DNA of 64,000 nucleotides, taken from IMG/VR virus record IMGVR_UViG_3300024999_000034, positions 62,001 through 126,000 of that record. One strand, given 5' to 3'. Each line of letters begins with the position of its first letter. Positions within the stretch are counted from its first letter, which is position 1. This document shows positions 50,779-59,926 of this stretch, one piece after another. The position numbers were made by a program, and so were the translations under genes. The notes under the pieces are model-generated. The model searched no databases, had not been told where the DNA came from, and saw only the letters and a list, made by a program, of their open reading frames with translations. The DNA comes from a virus.

Positions 50779-51174
50779 GTGATTAATGTTAAAGAATTTT
50801 TGTTAAAAAATAATATGGATTTTGGAACATATGCTTTAGTAACTTACAACAATAAAACAGAGGCAACTTTGTTTTCCAAACATAATTTTAAAGGAGAGGA
50901 TTGGTTCTTAGAGTCTCCCTGTGTATTATATAAAATAATGGAAGTGATAAAACCAATTGATAAATTTGCAAGGGATTATGTAAAAGACTTATTAGAAGAA
51001 GATGCAGATATAGAGGATTATATCAATAAACACGTAAAGCCAATGATAGTAGATGATATACTATATGAAATAGAAAACTTTCAATGTTCTCCATATTTAC
51101 CTAAAGAAGTAGATGGGATTGAGTTAATAAGTGAACGAGAATGTCTAATTTATATGTTAACTCAAACAAAATAG
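50779..51174 (+). CDS. Hypothetical protein, GTG start
   Basis: 131 residues, acidic, helical. AAGGAGCG lies about 8 bases before GTG 50779. Unknown. Confidence 0.6.
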   Translation: MINVKEFLLKNNMDFGTYALVTYNNKTEATLFSKHNFKGEDWFLESPCVLYKIMEVIKPIDKFARDYVKDLLEEDADIEDYINKHVKPMIVDDILYEIENFQCSPYLPKEVDGIELISERECLIYMLTQTK

Positions 51175-51208
51175 TTTGATTATATTATAATAAAGAGGTG
51201 AATTTTAT

Positions 51209-51403
51209 ATGAAATTTTATCAATTATATCTAGCCAATAAATTAACTCTTAATGACATTGACGATTATTTTGTACAATGGCATAATAGTGACAGTGAAGA
51301 AACAATTTATGAATTCTTAGGCATGACTGAAGATGTTTATAGATTGTGGGTTGATACTTGCCAGTTACAAAGATTCACAAATATAATATTAAAGGGAGAG
51401 TGA
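51209..51403 (+). CDS. Hypothetical small protein
   Basis: 64 residues (FYQLYLANKLTLNDIDDYFV, then EFLGMTEDVYRLWV), a common phage fold of unknown role. AAAGAGGTG precedes. Confidence 0.6.
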   Translation: MKFYQLYLANKLTLNDIDDYFVQWHNSDSEETIYEFLGMTEDVYRLWVDTCQLQRFTNIILKGE

Positions 51404-51411
51404 AAAATATA

Positions 51412-51981
51412 ATGAAAACAATATGTTTTACAGGTCATAGACCAGACAAACTCAAAGGCGGTTATAATTGGGACTCATTAGATAATCAAAAACTTAGAGG
51501 AAAATTGTGGAATTTAATAGTCGATTTAATTAACACTACATCTAAAGATTTAGATGAAAAAGACTTTAAATTCATTTTTGGAGGAGCAATCGGAATTGAT
51601 CAAGTAGTGTTCTCTATTTGTGAGGAATTAAAACAAACTATTGTAAAACATGGCATTTTCACAATTAAATTAGAATTAGCTATTCCTTTTGAAAAACAAG
51701 CAAGTAAATGGTTTGAACGTGATGTGGATAGGTATGAATTACAAAAGCAACATGCAGATATAGTAACATTTGTTGATTCAATTGAAGGATATGAATTCAA
51801 AGGTGTACCTGTAGGTGAATATCATCCTGCCAAGATGCAAATTAGAAATCGTTATATGGTTAATAATTCAGATATTGTTATTGCTGTATGGAATGGTAGC
51901 AAGGGTGGTACTGCTAATTGTGTGAACTATGCCAAGAAACAAGGCAAAGAGATTATTGTTATGAATCCAGATGAGATTTAA
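51412..51981 (+). CDS. SLOG-family protein (YpsA/DUF1273-like)
   Basis: 189 residues. TGHRPDKL at the start, GGAIGIDQ in the middle and a C-terminal GGTANCVNYAKKQGKEI define the Rossmann-like SLOG fold, which binds nucleotide ligands. YpsA relatives are linked to stress and division in Bacillus. ATG 51412 follows AAAGGGAGAG. Possible nucleotide-signal sensor here. Confidence 0.65.
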   Translation: MKTICFTGHRPDKLKGGYNWDSLDNQKLRGKLWNLIVDLINTTSKDLDEKDFKFIFGGAIGIDQVVFSICEELKQTIVKHGIFTIKLELAIPFEKQASKWFERDVDRYELQKQHADIVTFVDSIEGYEFKGVPVGEYHPAKMQIRNRYMVNNSDIVIAVWNGSKGGTANCVNYAKKQGKEIIVMNPDEI

Positions 51982-52002
51982 AGAAAGGAGAGTGAAATAA
52001 TT

Positions 52003-52263
52003 ATGTGGATTAGAAGTCAAGACAAAAACAGTTTAAGAAATTATCAAGGAATTAGTGGTGATTCTGATACAGTATGGGGTGATTCAAATAATACAAATGA
52101 TTCATATGTTTTAGGTCAATATAATACAAAAGATAGAGTAATGGCAGTGTTAGATGATATTCAATGGTGGATTGCTTATGATGAACATTATTCACGATCA
52201 GGAGAAAATAATTCTGGTTGTAAAAATAATAGGCATACAATTTATCAAATGCCAGAAAAATAA
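52003..52263 (+). CDS. Hypothetical protein
   Basis: 86 residues, rich in Ser/Asn/Asp (DSDTVWGDSNNTND). GAAAGGAGAG precedes. A common small phage family without known role. Confidence 0.55.
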   Translation: MWIRSQDKNSLRNYQGISGDSDTVWGDSNNTNDSYVLGQYNTKDRVMAVLDDIQWWIAYDEHYSRSGENNSGCKNNRHTIYQMPEK

Positions 52264-52291
52264 AATAGGAATAGGAAGGAGATATATATAT

Positions 52292-52528
52292 ATGCTAACA
52301 CGAAAAACAGGAAAAGAATTTAGAGATTCAGGACTTCTATGGTTTATTAATTCTACTTTACACCTATTTGGTTGGGCAATAGTATGGAATCCAGACAATG
52401 ATGAGATATATCCTGCAAGAGTAAAATTTAGAGGATTTGATGAGAAAAATGTTACTGAAGGATATATTAAAGTTTCTAATTATTTAAAAGAAAATATTGA
52501 TGAATTATTACAAGAGGCAAAAGATTAA
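52292..52528 (+). CDS. Hypothetical protein
   Basis: 78 residues (RDSGLLWFINSTLHLFGWAI, then RVKFRGFDE), a short phage protein type of unknown role. GGAAGGAG precedes ATG 52292. Confidence 0.6.
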   Translation: MLTRKTGKEFRDSGLLWFINSTLHLFGWAIVWNPDNDEIYPARVKFRGFDEKNVTEGYIKVSNYLKENIDELLQEAKD

Positions 52529-52547
52529 TAATAAAGGAGGAAACAAT

Positions 52548-52733
52548 ATGAAAATTGTAGCAACAAGCAATTATGCTCAAGATAATTTTAGTGAATATGT
52601 TATAGCTGAAAATCTTAATAGTTATTATGGTAAATTAATTTGTGATTTTCTACAAGATAAGGTTCAAGATGGTGATGATGTTTGGCCTACATTGGTGGAG
52701 GATGATTATGTGCCGTTTGTGTGGGAACCTTGA
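52548..52733 (+). CDS. Hypothetical protein
   Basis: 61 residues, MKIVATSNYAQDNFSEYVIA and YGKLICDFLQDK, ending LVEDDYVPFVWEP; a recurrent phage miniprotein. AAAGGAGG precedes. Confidence 0.6.
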   Translation: MKIVATSNYAQDNFSEYVIAENLNSYYGKLICDFLQDKVQDGDDVWPTLVEDDYVPFVWEP

Positions 52734-52767
52734 TGTGTTTGGATTAATTTAAGGAGGTGAAGTTAAT

Positions 52768-52803
52768 ATGTATGGTGATAATTACATAGAAGATGATCGG
52801 TAA
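52768..52803 (+). CDS. Possible 11-residue peptide
   Basis: MYGDNYIEDDR after AAGGAGGTGA at good spacing. Supported by the ribosome site only. Confidence 0.25.
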   Translation: MYGDNYIEDDR

Positions 52804-52860
52804 TAATTAGGGAGTTTATTCTCCCTTCTTGAATTAATTAAATTATAAAATAAATATATG

Positions 52861-52890
52861 TTGACATAGTGTTAGGTTGTATGTTATAAT
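52861..52890 (+). promoter_or_regulatory. Strong consensus promoter
   Basis: TTGACA (52861-52866), 18 bases, TATAAT (52885-52890), both hexamers perfect. Drives the cysteine-rich miniproteins from 52932 toward the origin region. Confidence 0.8.
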
Positions 52891-52931
52891 GAAGTGTAGA
52901 AGAAATATAGGTGAGAGGAGTTGAATAAATA

Positions 52932-53072
52932 ATGACTTGTGCAAATATAATTAATGGTTACTGCAATATTTTAGATATCGAGTGTAAACATCCAGAAGAA
53001 AACAATCCTGATAATTATAATGAGGAAACTGGATTTCCATGTATTTGTGGAATGTTCACACCAGAGGAATAA
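52932..53072 (+). CDS. Cysteine-rich miniprotein
   Basis: 46 residues: TCANIINGYCNILDIEC and CICGMF. Member of the Cys-rich set, first gene behind the consensus promoter, so probably highly expressed. GAGAGGAG precedes. Confidence 0.6.
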   Translation: MTCANIINGYCNILDIECKHPEENNPDNYNEETGFPCICGMFTPEE

Positions 53073-53096
53073 GTAAAAGGAGGTGATAATGCAATT

Positions 53097-53258
53097 ATGT
53101 GTTTTGTAAAAGTTGATATCAATACAATTACTGAAGAAAAATGTAAAGATCCTGAATTCAAAAGAGAATATGAAAAAGTTAAAGAAAGATATAGTGGTAA
53201 AAATATTGGTAAGAAAAGATATAGAGCAATTGATAGGGTTAGAATGAGGGAGAAGTAA
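53097..53258 (+). CDS. Hypothetical basic miniprotein
   Basis: 53 residues, very basic C-terminus (GKNIGKKRYRAIDRVRMREK), perhaps nucleic-acid binding. AAAGGAGGTGAT precedes at longer spacing. Confidence 0.5.
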   Translation: MCFVKVDINTITEEKCKDPEFKREYEKVKERYSGKNIGKKRYRAIDRVRMREK

Positions 53259-53290
53259 TATAAAATAAAATACAAAAGGAGAGATTGTAT

Positions 53291-53461
53291 ATGTTATTAG
53301 TCGATTGGCCTATGCCACCTAAATGTTCTCTATGTCCTTTTTATAGTTTTATTGAAAGTGATAATTGCGGTGATTGTCTTTTACTTCATGATGATTATAG
53401 TGAAATTGACGCAGGATTTGAAGGTAAATTAGATATATGTCCTTTGATTGAAGTTGAGTAA
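53291..53461 (+). CDS. Cysteine-rich miniprotein
   Basis: 56 residues. PPKCSLCPFY, CGDCLLL and CPL give a CxxC...CxxC...C pattern. AAAGGAGAG precedes. Confidence 0.55.
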   Translation: MLLVDWPMPPKCSLCPFYSFIESDNCGDCLLLHDDYSEIDAGFEGKLDICPLIEVE

Positions 53462-53499
53462 TTATTAAGATTTGTAGATTTTGAGAGGAGGTGAGAAGC

Positions 53500-53535
53500 A
53501 TAAGCAAGAAATATGTTGTGTATGGATTTACTTAG
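53500..53535 (+). CDS. Possible 11-residue peptide, AUA start
   Basis: (M)SKKYVVYGFT from ATA 53500, 8 bases after AGGAGG (53486-53491). Supported by spacing that matches the other AUA starts nearby. Confidence 0.3.
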   Translation: MSKKYVVYGFT

Positions 53536-53580
53536 GTATAAATTAAATTTTAACAATTATGAAAGGATGATTAAACAATT

Positions 53581-53823
53581 ATGATTTCTAAACAAACAAA
53601 TATACAACAAACTAAAAAAGATTATTGTATAATGTCTTTACAACTAGCTCAAATATTAATGAATAAAGGTTATGAATTACATAATACAGCACCAAATAAA
53701 AAATTCCCCAATCTAAATGTTTATTATTTTTACTACAATGATTTAATTGAGCAAGAAGTAAAATTATATGAACAAAACAATAAAAGAAATAAATTTAACA
53801 AAACATTTTCTAATCGTGTTTAG
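53581..53823 (+). CDS. Hypothetical protein, DUF5659-like
   Basis: 80 residues: LAQILMNKGYELHNTAPN...VYYFYYNDLI resembles DUF5659 of Bacillota phages. AAAGGATGAT precedes. Role unknown. Confidence 0.5.
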   Translation: MISKQTNIQQTKKDYCIMSLQLAQILMNKGYELHNTAPNKKFPNLNVYYFYYNDLIEQEVKLYEQNNKRNKFNKTFSNRV

Positions 53824-53880
53824 CGAGTAGGAGAACATTATTCTCTCTTATTAAGAATTAGTTACTCTTATTACACCTTA

Positions 53881-53955
53881 TTAGGCGTACTGGATTTAAC
53901 ACGGGTAAAGTTAGGGATACCTTAGATTAGGCGTACCAGATTTAGTACGGGTAAA
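53881..53955 (+). repeat. Two 29-bp iteron-like direct repeats
   Basis: Copies 53881-53909 and 53927-53955 share TTAGGCGTAC, GATTTA and ACGGGTAAA and differ only at two dinucleotides. ACCTTA precedes each and occurs again at 53961. They lie directly before the Rep-like gene. The layout fits iterons of a replication origin; other regulatory uses are possible. Confidence 0.6.
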
Positions 53956-53998
53956 ATTTTACCTTATTTATGGATTAAAATTTAGCAAAGGACAGTGA

Positions 53999-55488
53999 AT
54001 TAACATTAAACAAATAAACAAAGAACAAGATAGAGAATTTTCCAAGATTCCAAATAAGCTTTTCTATACTAAAGATGAAGGAGAGAAAAGTATTTTAGAA
54101 AAATCAGACTTTAATGAAAAAGCATTATGCATTTTAGATTATCTATATATGGGAACTGATAGAAGAGGTATAATTAGATTTACAATTGAAAACATGATAA
54201 AACAATGTAGATTTAAAATAAGAACTGGAGAAAAAGAATCGGCATCTCAATTTAAAAAGATATTACATATGTTGCAAAGACAATCAATAATACAAATTCT
54301 ATCAGACAATGAAAATTTAACATATAGCCCACTGATAGAAAATTATAAACTAAAAGATTTAATTATGTGTTCTTTAATGATAGATTTGACCGAACAATTT
54401 GTTTTATTAGATGCAAAAGAGAAAGATAAAATATATGGATATGATGAAGAGAAAATAAATCATTTAAGACTTTTATTATATTATTGTTACTTGAAATGTA
54501 GAATACATAAACGTAAAAAAGGTGATGAATTAGTTAAGTCAGGAGGTAGGGCAGAAGTATCATATCCAACATTTGAAAGAATTAATAAAGATTTAGGTCT
54601 TACAGATGATACAATTGACAAATATAATAAGATTCTAGTTGCTTTAGATATGATAAGATATAAGTCAGCAGGAACTTGGTACTATAAGACAGATCCTAAT
54701 AAAATAGTAAGAGAAAGTGTTAATTTTTATGCTTTATTTACTGATGAAGAAAATACACAGCATCATTTAAAAGAAGGAATAAAATTCTTTAAGAATATGG
54801 AAAGAAATTCTGACAAAGTGTTTACAGGAAAAAAGGATTATAAAAATAATAATAAAGTGTTAAATGGTGAGCTTGGGTCTATTATTAAGAAAGAGAAGAA
54901 AGGCACTGCTACAGCAGAGGATATTATTAGAAAGAATCAGATTATATTTTCTATTACTGCCAATGAAGAGCAACATGGTATTCAAGCATTGCTAGATTCA
55001 AATCCTGATACATTACTTTCTGATATTTATAGTAGTTTTGGTAGTGAAAATAAAGCAGATAAATATTATGAATTAGAGGAGTCATTAGGATTACTTGACA
55101 CTGGTAAGGAGTTTGGTGTTGATTTTAAGTATTATAAATGGATAATGATGAATTATGATAAAGAAGAGCATGATAAATTTGTACATTGCGTTAATAATAA
55201 AAAGAAAGCTCAATTAACGAACGATGATATAATATATTTTGCCGATCTAAAACCACAAAAACATAAGGGATTTGGTCAAAAGATATAGAGGAAGTAACAG
55301 AGGAAAAGCCAGAACCATTTGATGATTGGTTTGAAGATGATGATAATTATGAATACGAAATGACAGAAGATGATATTCAAGCAATGCATGAGATAGAACA
55401 ATTAAATCGTGCTCAAATTCCAGATGATGTATTAAGAGAAATAGAAAGAATGGAAAATGACAACGAAGATGATGATTTATTTAGTTAA
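53999..55488 (+). pseudogene. Replication-initiator-like protein, frameshifted near its C-terminus
   Basis: The frame opens after TGA 53996 with no ATG for 50 codons; ATT 53999 lies 6 bases after AAAGGA. Residues 20-110 (FSKIPNKLFYT..., ALCILDYLYMGTDRRGIIRF, FKKILHMLQRQSIIQIL) resemble the winged-helix start of Rep/DnaD-type initiators. The main frame stops at 55288. In the -1 frame from the A4 run at 55278 an acidic tail (DIEEVTEEKPEPFDDWFEDD...) continues to 55488. One missing A or frameshifting explains it. Confidence 0.55.
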
Positions 55489-55498
55489 GTGATAGTCA

Positions 55499-55517
55499 GG
55501 GGCGGTAACTCCGTCCC
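55499..55517 (+). promoter_or_regulatory. GC-rich hairpin in a leader
   Basis: GGGGCGG (55499-55505) pairs with CCGTCCC (55511-55517, one G-U), loop TAACT. TCCC further on could pair with GGGA of the ribosome site at 55541, so it may control the gene at 55555. Confidence 0.45.
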
Positions 55518-55554
55518 AAATAATTCCCTACAATATACGTGGGAGGTGAGATTA

Positions 55555-55752
55555 ATGAATATGGATGAAGTATATAATAAATTAGGTTATAAGAATCGTA
55601 TGGATTATATCGTTGGTATGAGTAAGATAATGAATTCTTCCTTAGAAAAAGATATTAAAAGATGTGATAATGATAAGTTTGATAAATTTATGCTTTTTCT
55701 TTCAAGTAATGAAGATTTTGAATATGTTCCATTGAGTGAAATATTAAAATAA
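55555..55752 (+). CDS. Hypothetical small protein
   Basis: 65 residues, helical (DEVYNKLGYKNRMDYIVGMS). ATG 55555 follows GGGAGGTGAG. Unknown. Confidence 0.55.
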   Translation: MNMDEVYNKLGYKNRMDYIVGMSKIMNSSLEKDIKRCDNDKFDKFMLFLSSNEDFEYVPLSEILK

Positions 55753-55768
55753 AGGAGATAAAACAAAA

Positions 55769-56062
55769 ATGATCACACAATTACCAAACGGAATCCGCAT
55801 AATAACTTTAGGTGAAAATAATACTCAAGTCAGTCAAGTTGTTCATAAAGATGAAACAGAATCAAAAGGAATATGTTTTTGCAATAGTTTCTTAGAAAAT
55901 GGCAAACCTTCAAATGATGGTGTAATTATTAATATTGTTAATATTGAAGGCGTAGTGAGTTATATTAAAGCATTATCAGACATGTTAGCAACATGGGAAA
56001 TTGAAGGTGCAGAGAAGGAATTAGAATTATTGAGAAAGAGTTTGGAGGAATTAAGACAATGA
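55769..56062 (+). CDS. Hypothetical protein
   Basis: 97 residues, strand-rich start and a C-terminal helix (EGAEKELELLRKSLEELR). AAAGGAG precedes. Coupled to the next gene by ATGA. Confidence 0.55.
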   Translation: MITQLPNGIRIITLGENNTQVSQVVHKDETESKGICFCNSFLENGKPSNDGVIINIVNIEGVVSYIKALSDMLATWEIEGAEKELELLRKSLEELRQ

Positions 56063-56253
56063 ATAAGATTACATACAATAATAAAACAATAAATACTACT
56101 TCAAAAGGTGTATTTATAGACGATATTTTTGTTCCTTATAAGAAAGGAATGAAGGGTAATTCAACTTCAATTATCAATGGGAAATTTATGTTGATGGATA
56201 TGAGCTTAAAGCAGGAAAATGGAAGAGAACATTTATGTCATTATGGAATTTAA
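56059..56253 (+). CDS. Hypothetical small protein
   Basis: 64 residues, beta-rich. The ribosome site GGAGG lies inside the upstream gene. Unknown. Confidence 0.5.
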   Translation: MNKITYNNKTINTTSKGVFIDDIFVPYKKGMKGNSTSIINGKFMLMDMSLKQENGREHLCHYGI

Positions 56254-56278
56254 TATTTTAAGGAGGAGACAAAAAACC

Positions 56279-56998
56279 ATGCTAAAATTCATAGGTACAG
56301 GTTCAGCATTCAATACTAAATTAGGAAATACTTCAGCATATATAAAAGAAAATAATACATTATTACTCATTGATTGCGGTGAATTAACTTTTAATAGAAT
56401 CTTAAAACTAAATCTATTATCAGATGTAAATGAAGTACATATTGCAGTAACTCATTGTCATCCAGATCATATAGGTAGTCTAGGGAGTTTCATATTTTAT
56501 TGTCATTTCATCAAGAATATTAAACCAACATTCCATGCTGCTAATTCTGATTTTATTGAATTGCTTGAGATTATGGGAGTTACAGAAGATCATTGTGAAT
56601 TTGATAATTGTGTTGTGAATCAATATGCAGAAATAAATAAATTAAATCTTCAAATGCTATTTATACCAACTAAACATGTCAAGGAAATAACTTCTTTCGG
56701 AATATTAATTCTCAATCTAAATACAAGGAAGAGTTCTTATTATAGTGGTGATAGCAATTCTATTCCTAAATCTATTTTATACGGATTGGAATGTGGCGAA
56801 CTTCATTATTTGTATCAAGATACTTGTAAAGCTGATTATGATGGAAATGTTCATTTGTCATTGAGAAAATTATGTGAACTTATTCCAATGGAATATCGAG
56901 ATAGAGTGTATATTATGCACACTGATGAAGGTTTTGATTTTGATGAAGCAGAGGGATTAGGATTTAAGGTTGCAGAGATTGAGAAGGGAAGTGATTAA
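56279..56998 (+). CDS. Metallo-beta-lactamase-fold hydrolase
   Basis: 239 residues. THCHPDHIGSL carries HxHxDH (59-64). Further metal ligands are likely in PTKHV, YYSGDSNS and IMHTDEG. The GTGSAFN start and size match the RNase Z/phosphodiesterase-like branch. The substrate (RNA end, cyclic nucleotide or other) is unknown. ATG 56279 follows AAGGAGGAG. Confidence 0.75.
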   Translation: MLKFIGTGSAFNTKLGNTSAYIKENNTLLLIDCGELTFNRILKLNLLSDVNEVHIAVTHCHPDHIGSLGSFIFYCHFIKNIKPTFHAANSDFIELLEIMGVTEDHCEFDNCVVNQYAEINKLNLQMLFIPTKHVKEITSFGILILNLNTRKSSYYSGDSNSIPKSILYGLECGELHYLYQDTCKADYDGNVHLSLRKLCELIPMEYRDRVYIMHTDEGFDFDEAEGLGFKVAEIEKGSD

Positions 56999-57001
56999 AC
57001 A

Positions 57002-57157
57002 ATGAATAATTCTACATTAATCATAGATGCACTACACCAAGTTAATTTTCTATTTGATCTGGAAGATGCAACAGGAGATTTTCCAGAACCGGAATGGCTA
57101 GAGGCCAAAAGATTAGTTAAGTTGGCATTAGAAGAATTAAAGGAGATGGATAAATAA
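57002..57157 (+). CDS. Hypothetical acidic miniprotein
   Basis: 51 residues, helical acidic. GAAGGGAAG of the upstream end lies before the ATG. Unknown. Confidence 0.5.
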   Translation: MNNSTLIIDALHQVNFLFDLEDATGDFPEPEWLEAKRLVKLALEELKEMDK

Positions 57158-57628
57158 ATGAGCAAAAACATATCAAATTACACAAGAAAACAAAATATTA
57201 AAAATATACTCGATAAAATCATAATCAAAATATTCGATATGATTCTCTATCCACTAAGATATATCTATAAACATAAATATGATGGTTCTGAATTACAGTC
57301 CAAAAGAAAAGTCAAGAAAGCATATAAGAAGTTAAAGAATGATATTTACAAAGAATTATTATGTGAAGATCATATTTATATTACTGATTCTTTTGTAGGT
57401 TCAGACAATGATGGCTTAAATATAGTTTCAATAAGTGAGTATTATACTCTATTGCATTTTTCAAAGAAAACTTCTAAGGTTATATTTAATGAAATAGAAG
57501 AGATTTTAAGAGCAGATGAGAGTTTAGTAGTTGAGAGCGTTAAAGTTAAGGATGTGTTTAAATATGGTTGTTATAAGGAAGACAGTAGAGTTATTAAGGT
57601 TATGATTATTGATAAGGAGGAGAAATAA
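57158..57628 (+). CDS. Hypothetical protein with basic helix
   Basis: 156 residues. A basic, partly hydrophobic N-terminus (IKNILDKIIIKIFDMILYPL) may be membrane-associated; the rest is alpha/beta. Starts right after the upstream stop, AAGGAG upstream. Confidence 0.5.
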   Translation: MSKNISNYTRKQNIKNILDKIIIKIFDMILYPLRYIYKHKYDGSELQSKRKVKKAYKKLKNDIYKELLCEDHIYITDSFVGSDNDGLNIVSISEYYTLLHFSKKTSKVIFNEIEEILRADESLVVESVKVKDVFKYGCYKEDSRVIKVMIIDKEEK

Positions 57629-57631
57629 ACT

Positions 57632-57772
57632 ATGAATAATATTGCTTTTACTGAAGAACTTAAATTATTACTAAACAAATATAATGTTTCTATTGTTAAA
57701 AATGAAGATGGATGTTTTTGGTTTGATGAAAATGGTGTTCCTATTTTGTTTGCACCAATGCAATACTCATAA
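57632..57772 (+). CDS. Hypothetical miniprotein
   Basis: 46 residues (FTEELKLLLNKYNVSIVKNE...FDENGVPILF). AAGGAGGAG precedes. Unknown. Confidence 0.5.
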   Translation: MNNIAFTEELKLLLNKYNVSIVKNEDGCFWFDENGVPILFAPMQYS

Positions 57773-57826
57773 AAGGCATGTTCGGAAAGTAAATTATACA
57801 AAAATAAAAGAGGAGAGATAAAAATT

Positions 57827-58900
57827 ATGGCATTTTATTCATTACCACTAGAGAAAAACAATGTAAAAGTACCAGAGGAATATTGCTATTTAGTAATAGT
57901 AAAATATCAAGAGGATAATTTCAAACCGTCAAAAGGTAAAAAATTATCTGCTGAAGAATCAAAAAATAAAAAAGGAAAACTTCTCGCACAGCAAGAAACT
58001 ATTAAACAATTGGATACCGGTTACTGTAACATACATAATCGAAAAATTGAACTAAGCACAATTTTTGATTCATTCTTTGTAGGATATTTAGATAAATATG
58101 ATAACCATCTAATCTATAAAATCAAACCTCTTGCTTCTAATGAAATTTCAAAAAGTTATGATTCACAAAAAAGATTTGAAGTTTCAGAGTTTGATGTGGT
58201 CAAAAAGTTTAAAGACAAAAGTGAAATTATTCAACAAATACACAAAGATAAATTACTACCTGAGTTTTCTGCCATAATGTTTGACAAATTATCTTATACA
58301 AATGCAGAACATAGAGAAAAGTTATTTGCTTATTTTCAATATATTAATAATGTATTTAAAGATTTAGAAATATCATTGGCAGATATATTATTAAGCAATG
58401 ATTATAATATGGCATTTAGAGGTAAATTTAAGAAAAATGATACTGGTGAATCGACAAAAGAAAATATTAGATATCTACTTGACAATAAATATATTAAATA
58501 TTTTAAGGAAGGAGATTATTATCAAGTAAAATTAATAGTTGGTTTAGTAGATTGTGGATTATTTGATGTAGCTTTAGAATGTATAAAATTGTTAGACGAG
58601 CGCGATGTTGAAGAATTGAAAAAGAATAAGGATTTTGATATCGCTTTGAAAAAATGGTCTATGGATGAGGCCGTTAAGGAAATTATCAATGTTCTAGGAA
58701 TTAAATTAAGTGGCATGACTTTGACTGTAAAGGAGTATATGGATTATGGCGAAGATCGAATTATAGAAACTGAGATATTTGATAATATTGGAGATATAAA
58801 GACACATTTGATTAAGAAATATGATGTTCCATTTGAAAGAGTGATGAGTAAGGATATTGATGGGTTGGAATGGGATGGTTTTGAGTTTAGGGTAAGTTAG
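57827..58900 (+). CDS. Hypothetical protein
   Basis: 357 residues, a beta-rich first third and helical remainder. The largest unknown gene here with no family that I recognise. AGAGGAGAG precedes. A strong hairpin follows. Confidence 0.6.
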   Translation: MAFYSLPLEKNNVKVPEEYCYLVIVKYQEDNFKPSKGKKLSAEESKNKKGKLLAQQETIKQLDTGYCNIHNRKIELSTIFDSFFVGYLDKYDNHLIYKIKPLASNEISKSYDSQKRFEVSEFDVVKKFKDKSEIIQQIHKDKLLPEFSAIMFDKLSYTNAEHREKLFAYFQYINNVFKDLEISLADILLSNDYNMAFRGKFKKNDTGESTKENIRYLLDNKYIKYFKEGDYYQVKLIVGLVDCGLFDVALECIKLLDERDVEELKKNKDFDIALKKWSMDEAVKEIINVLGIKLSGMTLTVKEYMDYGEDRIIETEIFDNIGDIKTHLIKKYDVPFERVMSKDIDGLEWDGFEFRVS

Positions 58901-58909
58901 GGTAATTTG

Positions 58910-58945
58910 TATTGGTATTGTATAGTAATTTGTACGATACCAATA
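58910..58945 (+). terminator. Hairpin after the 58900 gene
   Basis: TATTGGTATTGT (58910-58921) pairs with ACGATACCAATA (58934-58945), 12 bp with one G-U. No U-run follows. Confidence 0.5.
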
Positions 58946-59007
58946 TTCTATCAAATGAATGTCTGGTTTTATTTGGTATAAAATAAATAATAAGGGAGAG
59001 ATTATTA

Positions 59008-59547
59008 ATGAGAGATGTTAAATTCAGAGCATGGGCTGAACACACAATAGATAATCGATGGAATTATGCATGGAATAAATCTGAAGAAGTATTTTCAAAA
59101 ACTGAACCCTCAAAACATTCACAAGAATGGAGCGAGTGGTATGATAAAAAAGAAGATTATAGAAATGAATTGTTAATGGAATGGGATTCTCAATTTATAG
59201 TCGATAGATATGTAAAAGAAAAAGCTATGATTACAAATATTATGGTTAATGGAACAGTACAAAGGCCACATGGGTATGAGATTATCGATATTATGCAATT
59301 TTCAGGATTAAAAGATCAAAGCAATAATAAAAATGAAGTGTATGAAGGTGATATTGTTGAGGAAATTGGATGGCAAGGTGATTATTATGTAGTCGAATTT
59401 ATTGATTGTGCTTTTTATGCAATATCATTGAAGAGATACGTTCCAGCAGGAATACGTACAAGGTATGTTAAATTAGATGAATTGATGAATATTCAAGTTG
59501 TTGGAAATAAATATGAAAATATAGAATTATTGGAAGGAGATAAATAA
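59008..59547 (+). CDS. YopX-like protein
   Basis: 179 residues. RDVKFRAW at the start, IMQFSGLKDQ and EVYEGDIVEE...YYVVEF, ending with NKYENIELLEGDK, match the YopX family found in phages and plasmids. The fold is a small beta domain of unknown function. AAGGGAGAG precedes. Confidence 0.7.
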   Translation: MRDVKFRAWAEHTIDNRWNYAWNKSEEVFSKTEPSKHSQEWSEWYDKKEDYRNELLMEWDSQFIVDRYVKEKAMITNIMVNGTVQRPHGYEIIDIMQFSGLKDQSNNKNEVYEGDIVEEIGWQGDYYVVEFIDCAFYAISLKRYVPAGIRTRYVKLDELMNIQVVGNKYENIELLEGDK

Positions 59548-59548
59548 T

Positions 59549-59827
59549 ATGTTTATAGAAAAGGTAATCACTAAAACCATCTTTGATCCTGAAGTTTTTA
59601 AAATAGGAACAAAAATACATGCAAAATATCAATGTGCAATCAGTGACGATTATAAATATTGGGAATATGATTTTAATGGAATTGTTAAATCTTATGATGA
59701 GGACATTATATGGTTAGAAGATCCAGATGATAGAGATTACAATGTATTTTCTGATGAATCGCGTCCTAGACGATATAAAATTGAATTGCAGTTAGTTAAA
59801 ATGGGATTTTGGGTATTAGAGTTTTAA
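59549..59827 (+). CDS. Hypothetical protein
   Basis: 92 residues, beta-rich (GTKIHAKYQCAISDDYKYWE), begins one base after the YopX-like stop behind GGAAGGAG. Unknown. Confidence 0.55.
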   Translation: MFIEKVITKTIFDPEVFKIGTKIHAKYQCAISDDYKYWEYDFNGIVKSYDEDIIWLEDPDDRDYNVFSDESRPRRYKIELQLVKMGFWVLEF

Positions 59828-59926
59828 CTCCTTTCAAATCCATATTTCCTCGTACTTTAAGAACCATGAAACCATTATGTAACCCAATTCTTAATTTTAG
59901 AAATTATTAAAAAGAGGTGAATGCTT

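Noticed and set aside
53881-53955. Two repeats as a mini CRISPR array
   Set aside because: Only two copies, a short AT-rich interval and no cas genes; iteron explanation is simpler.
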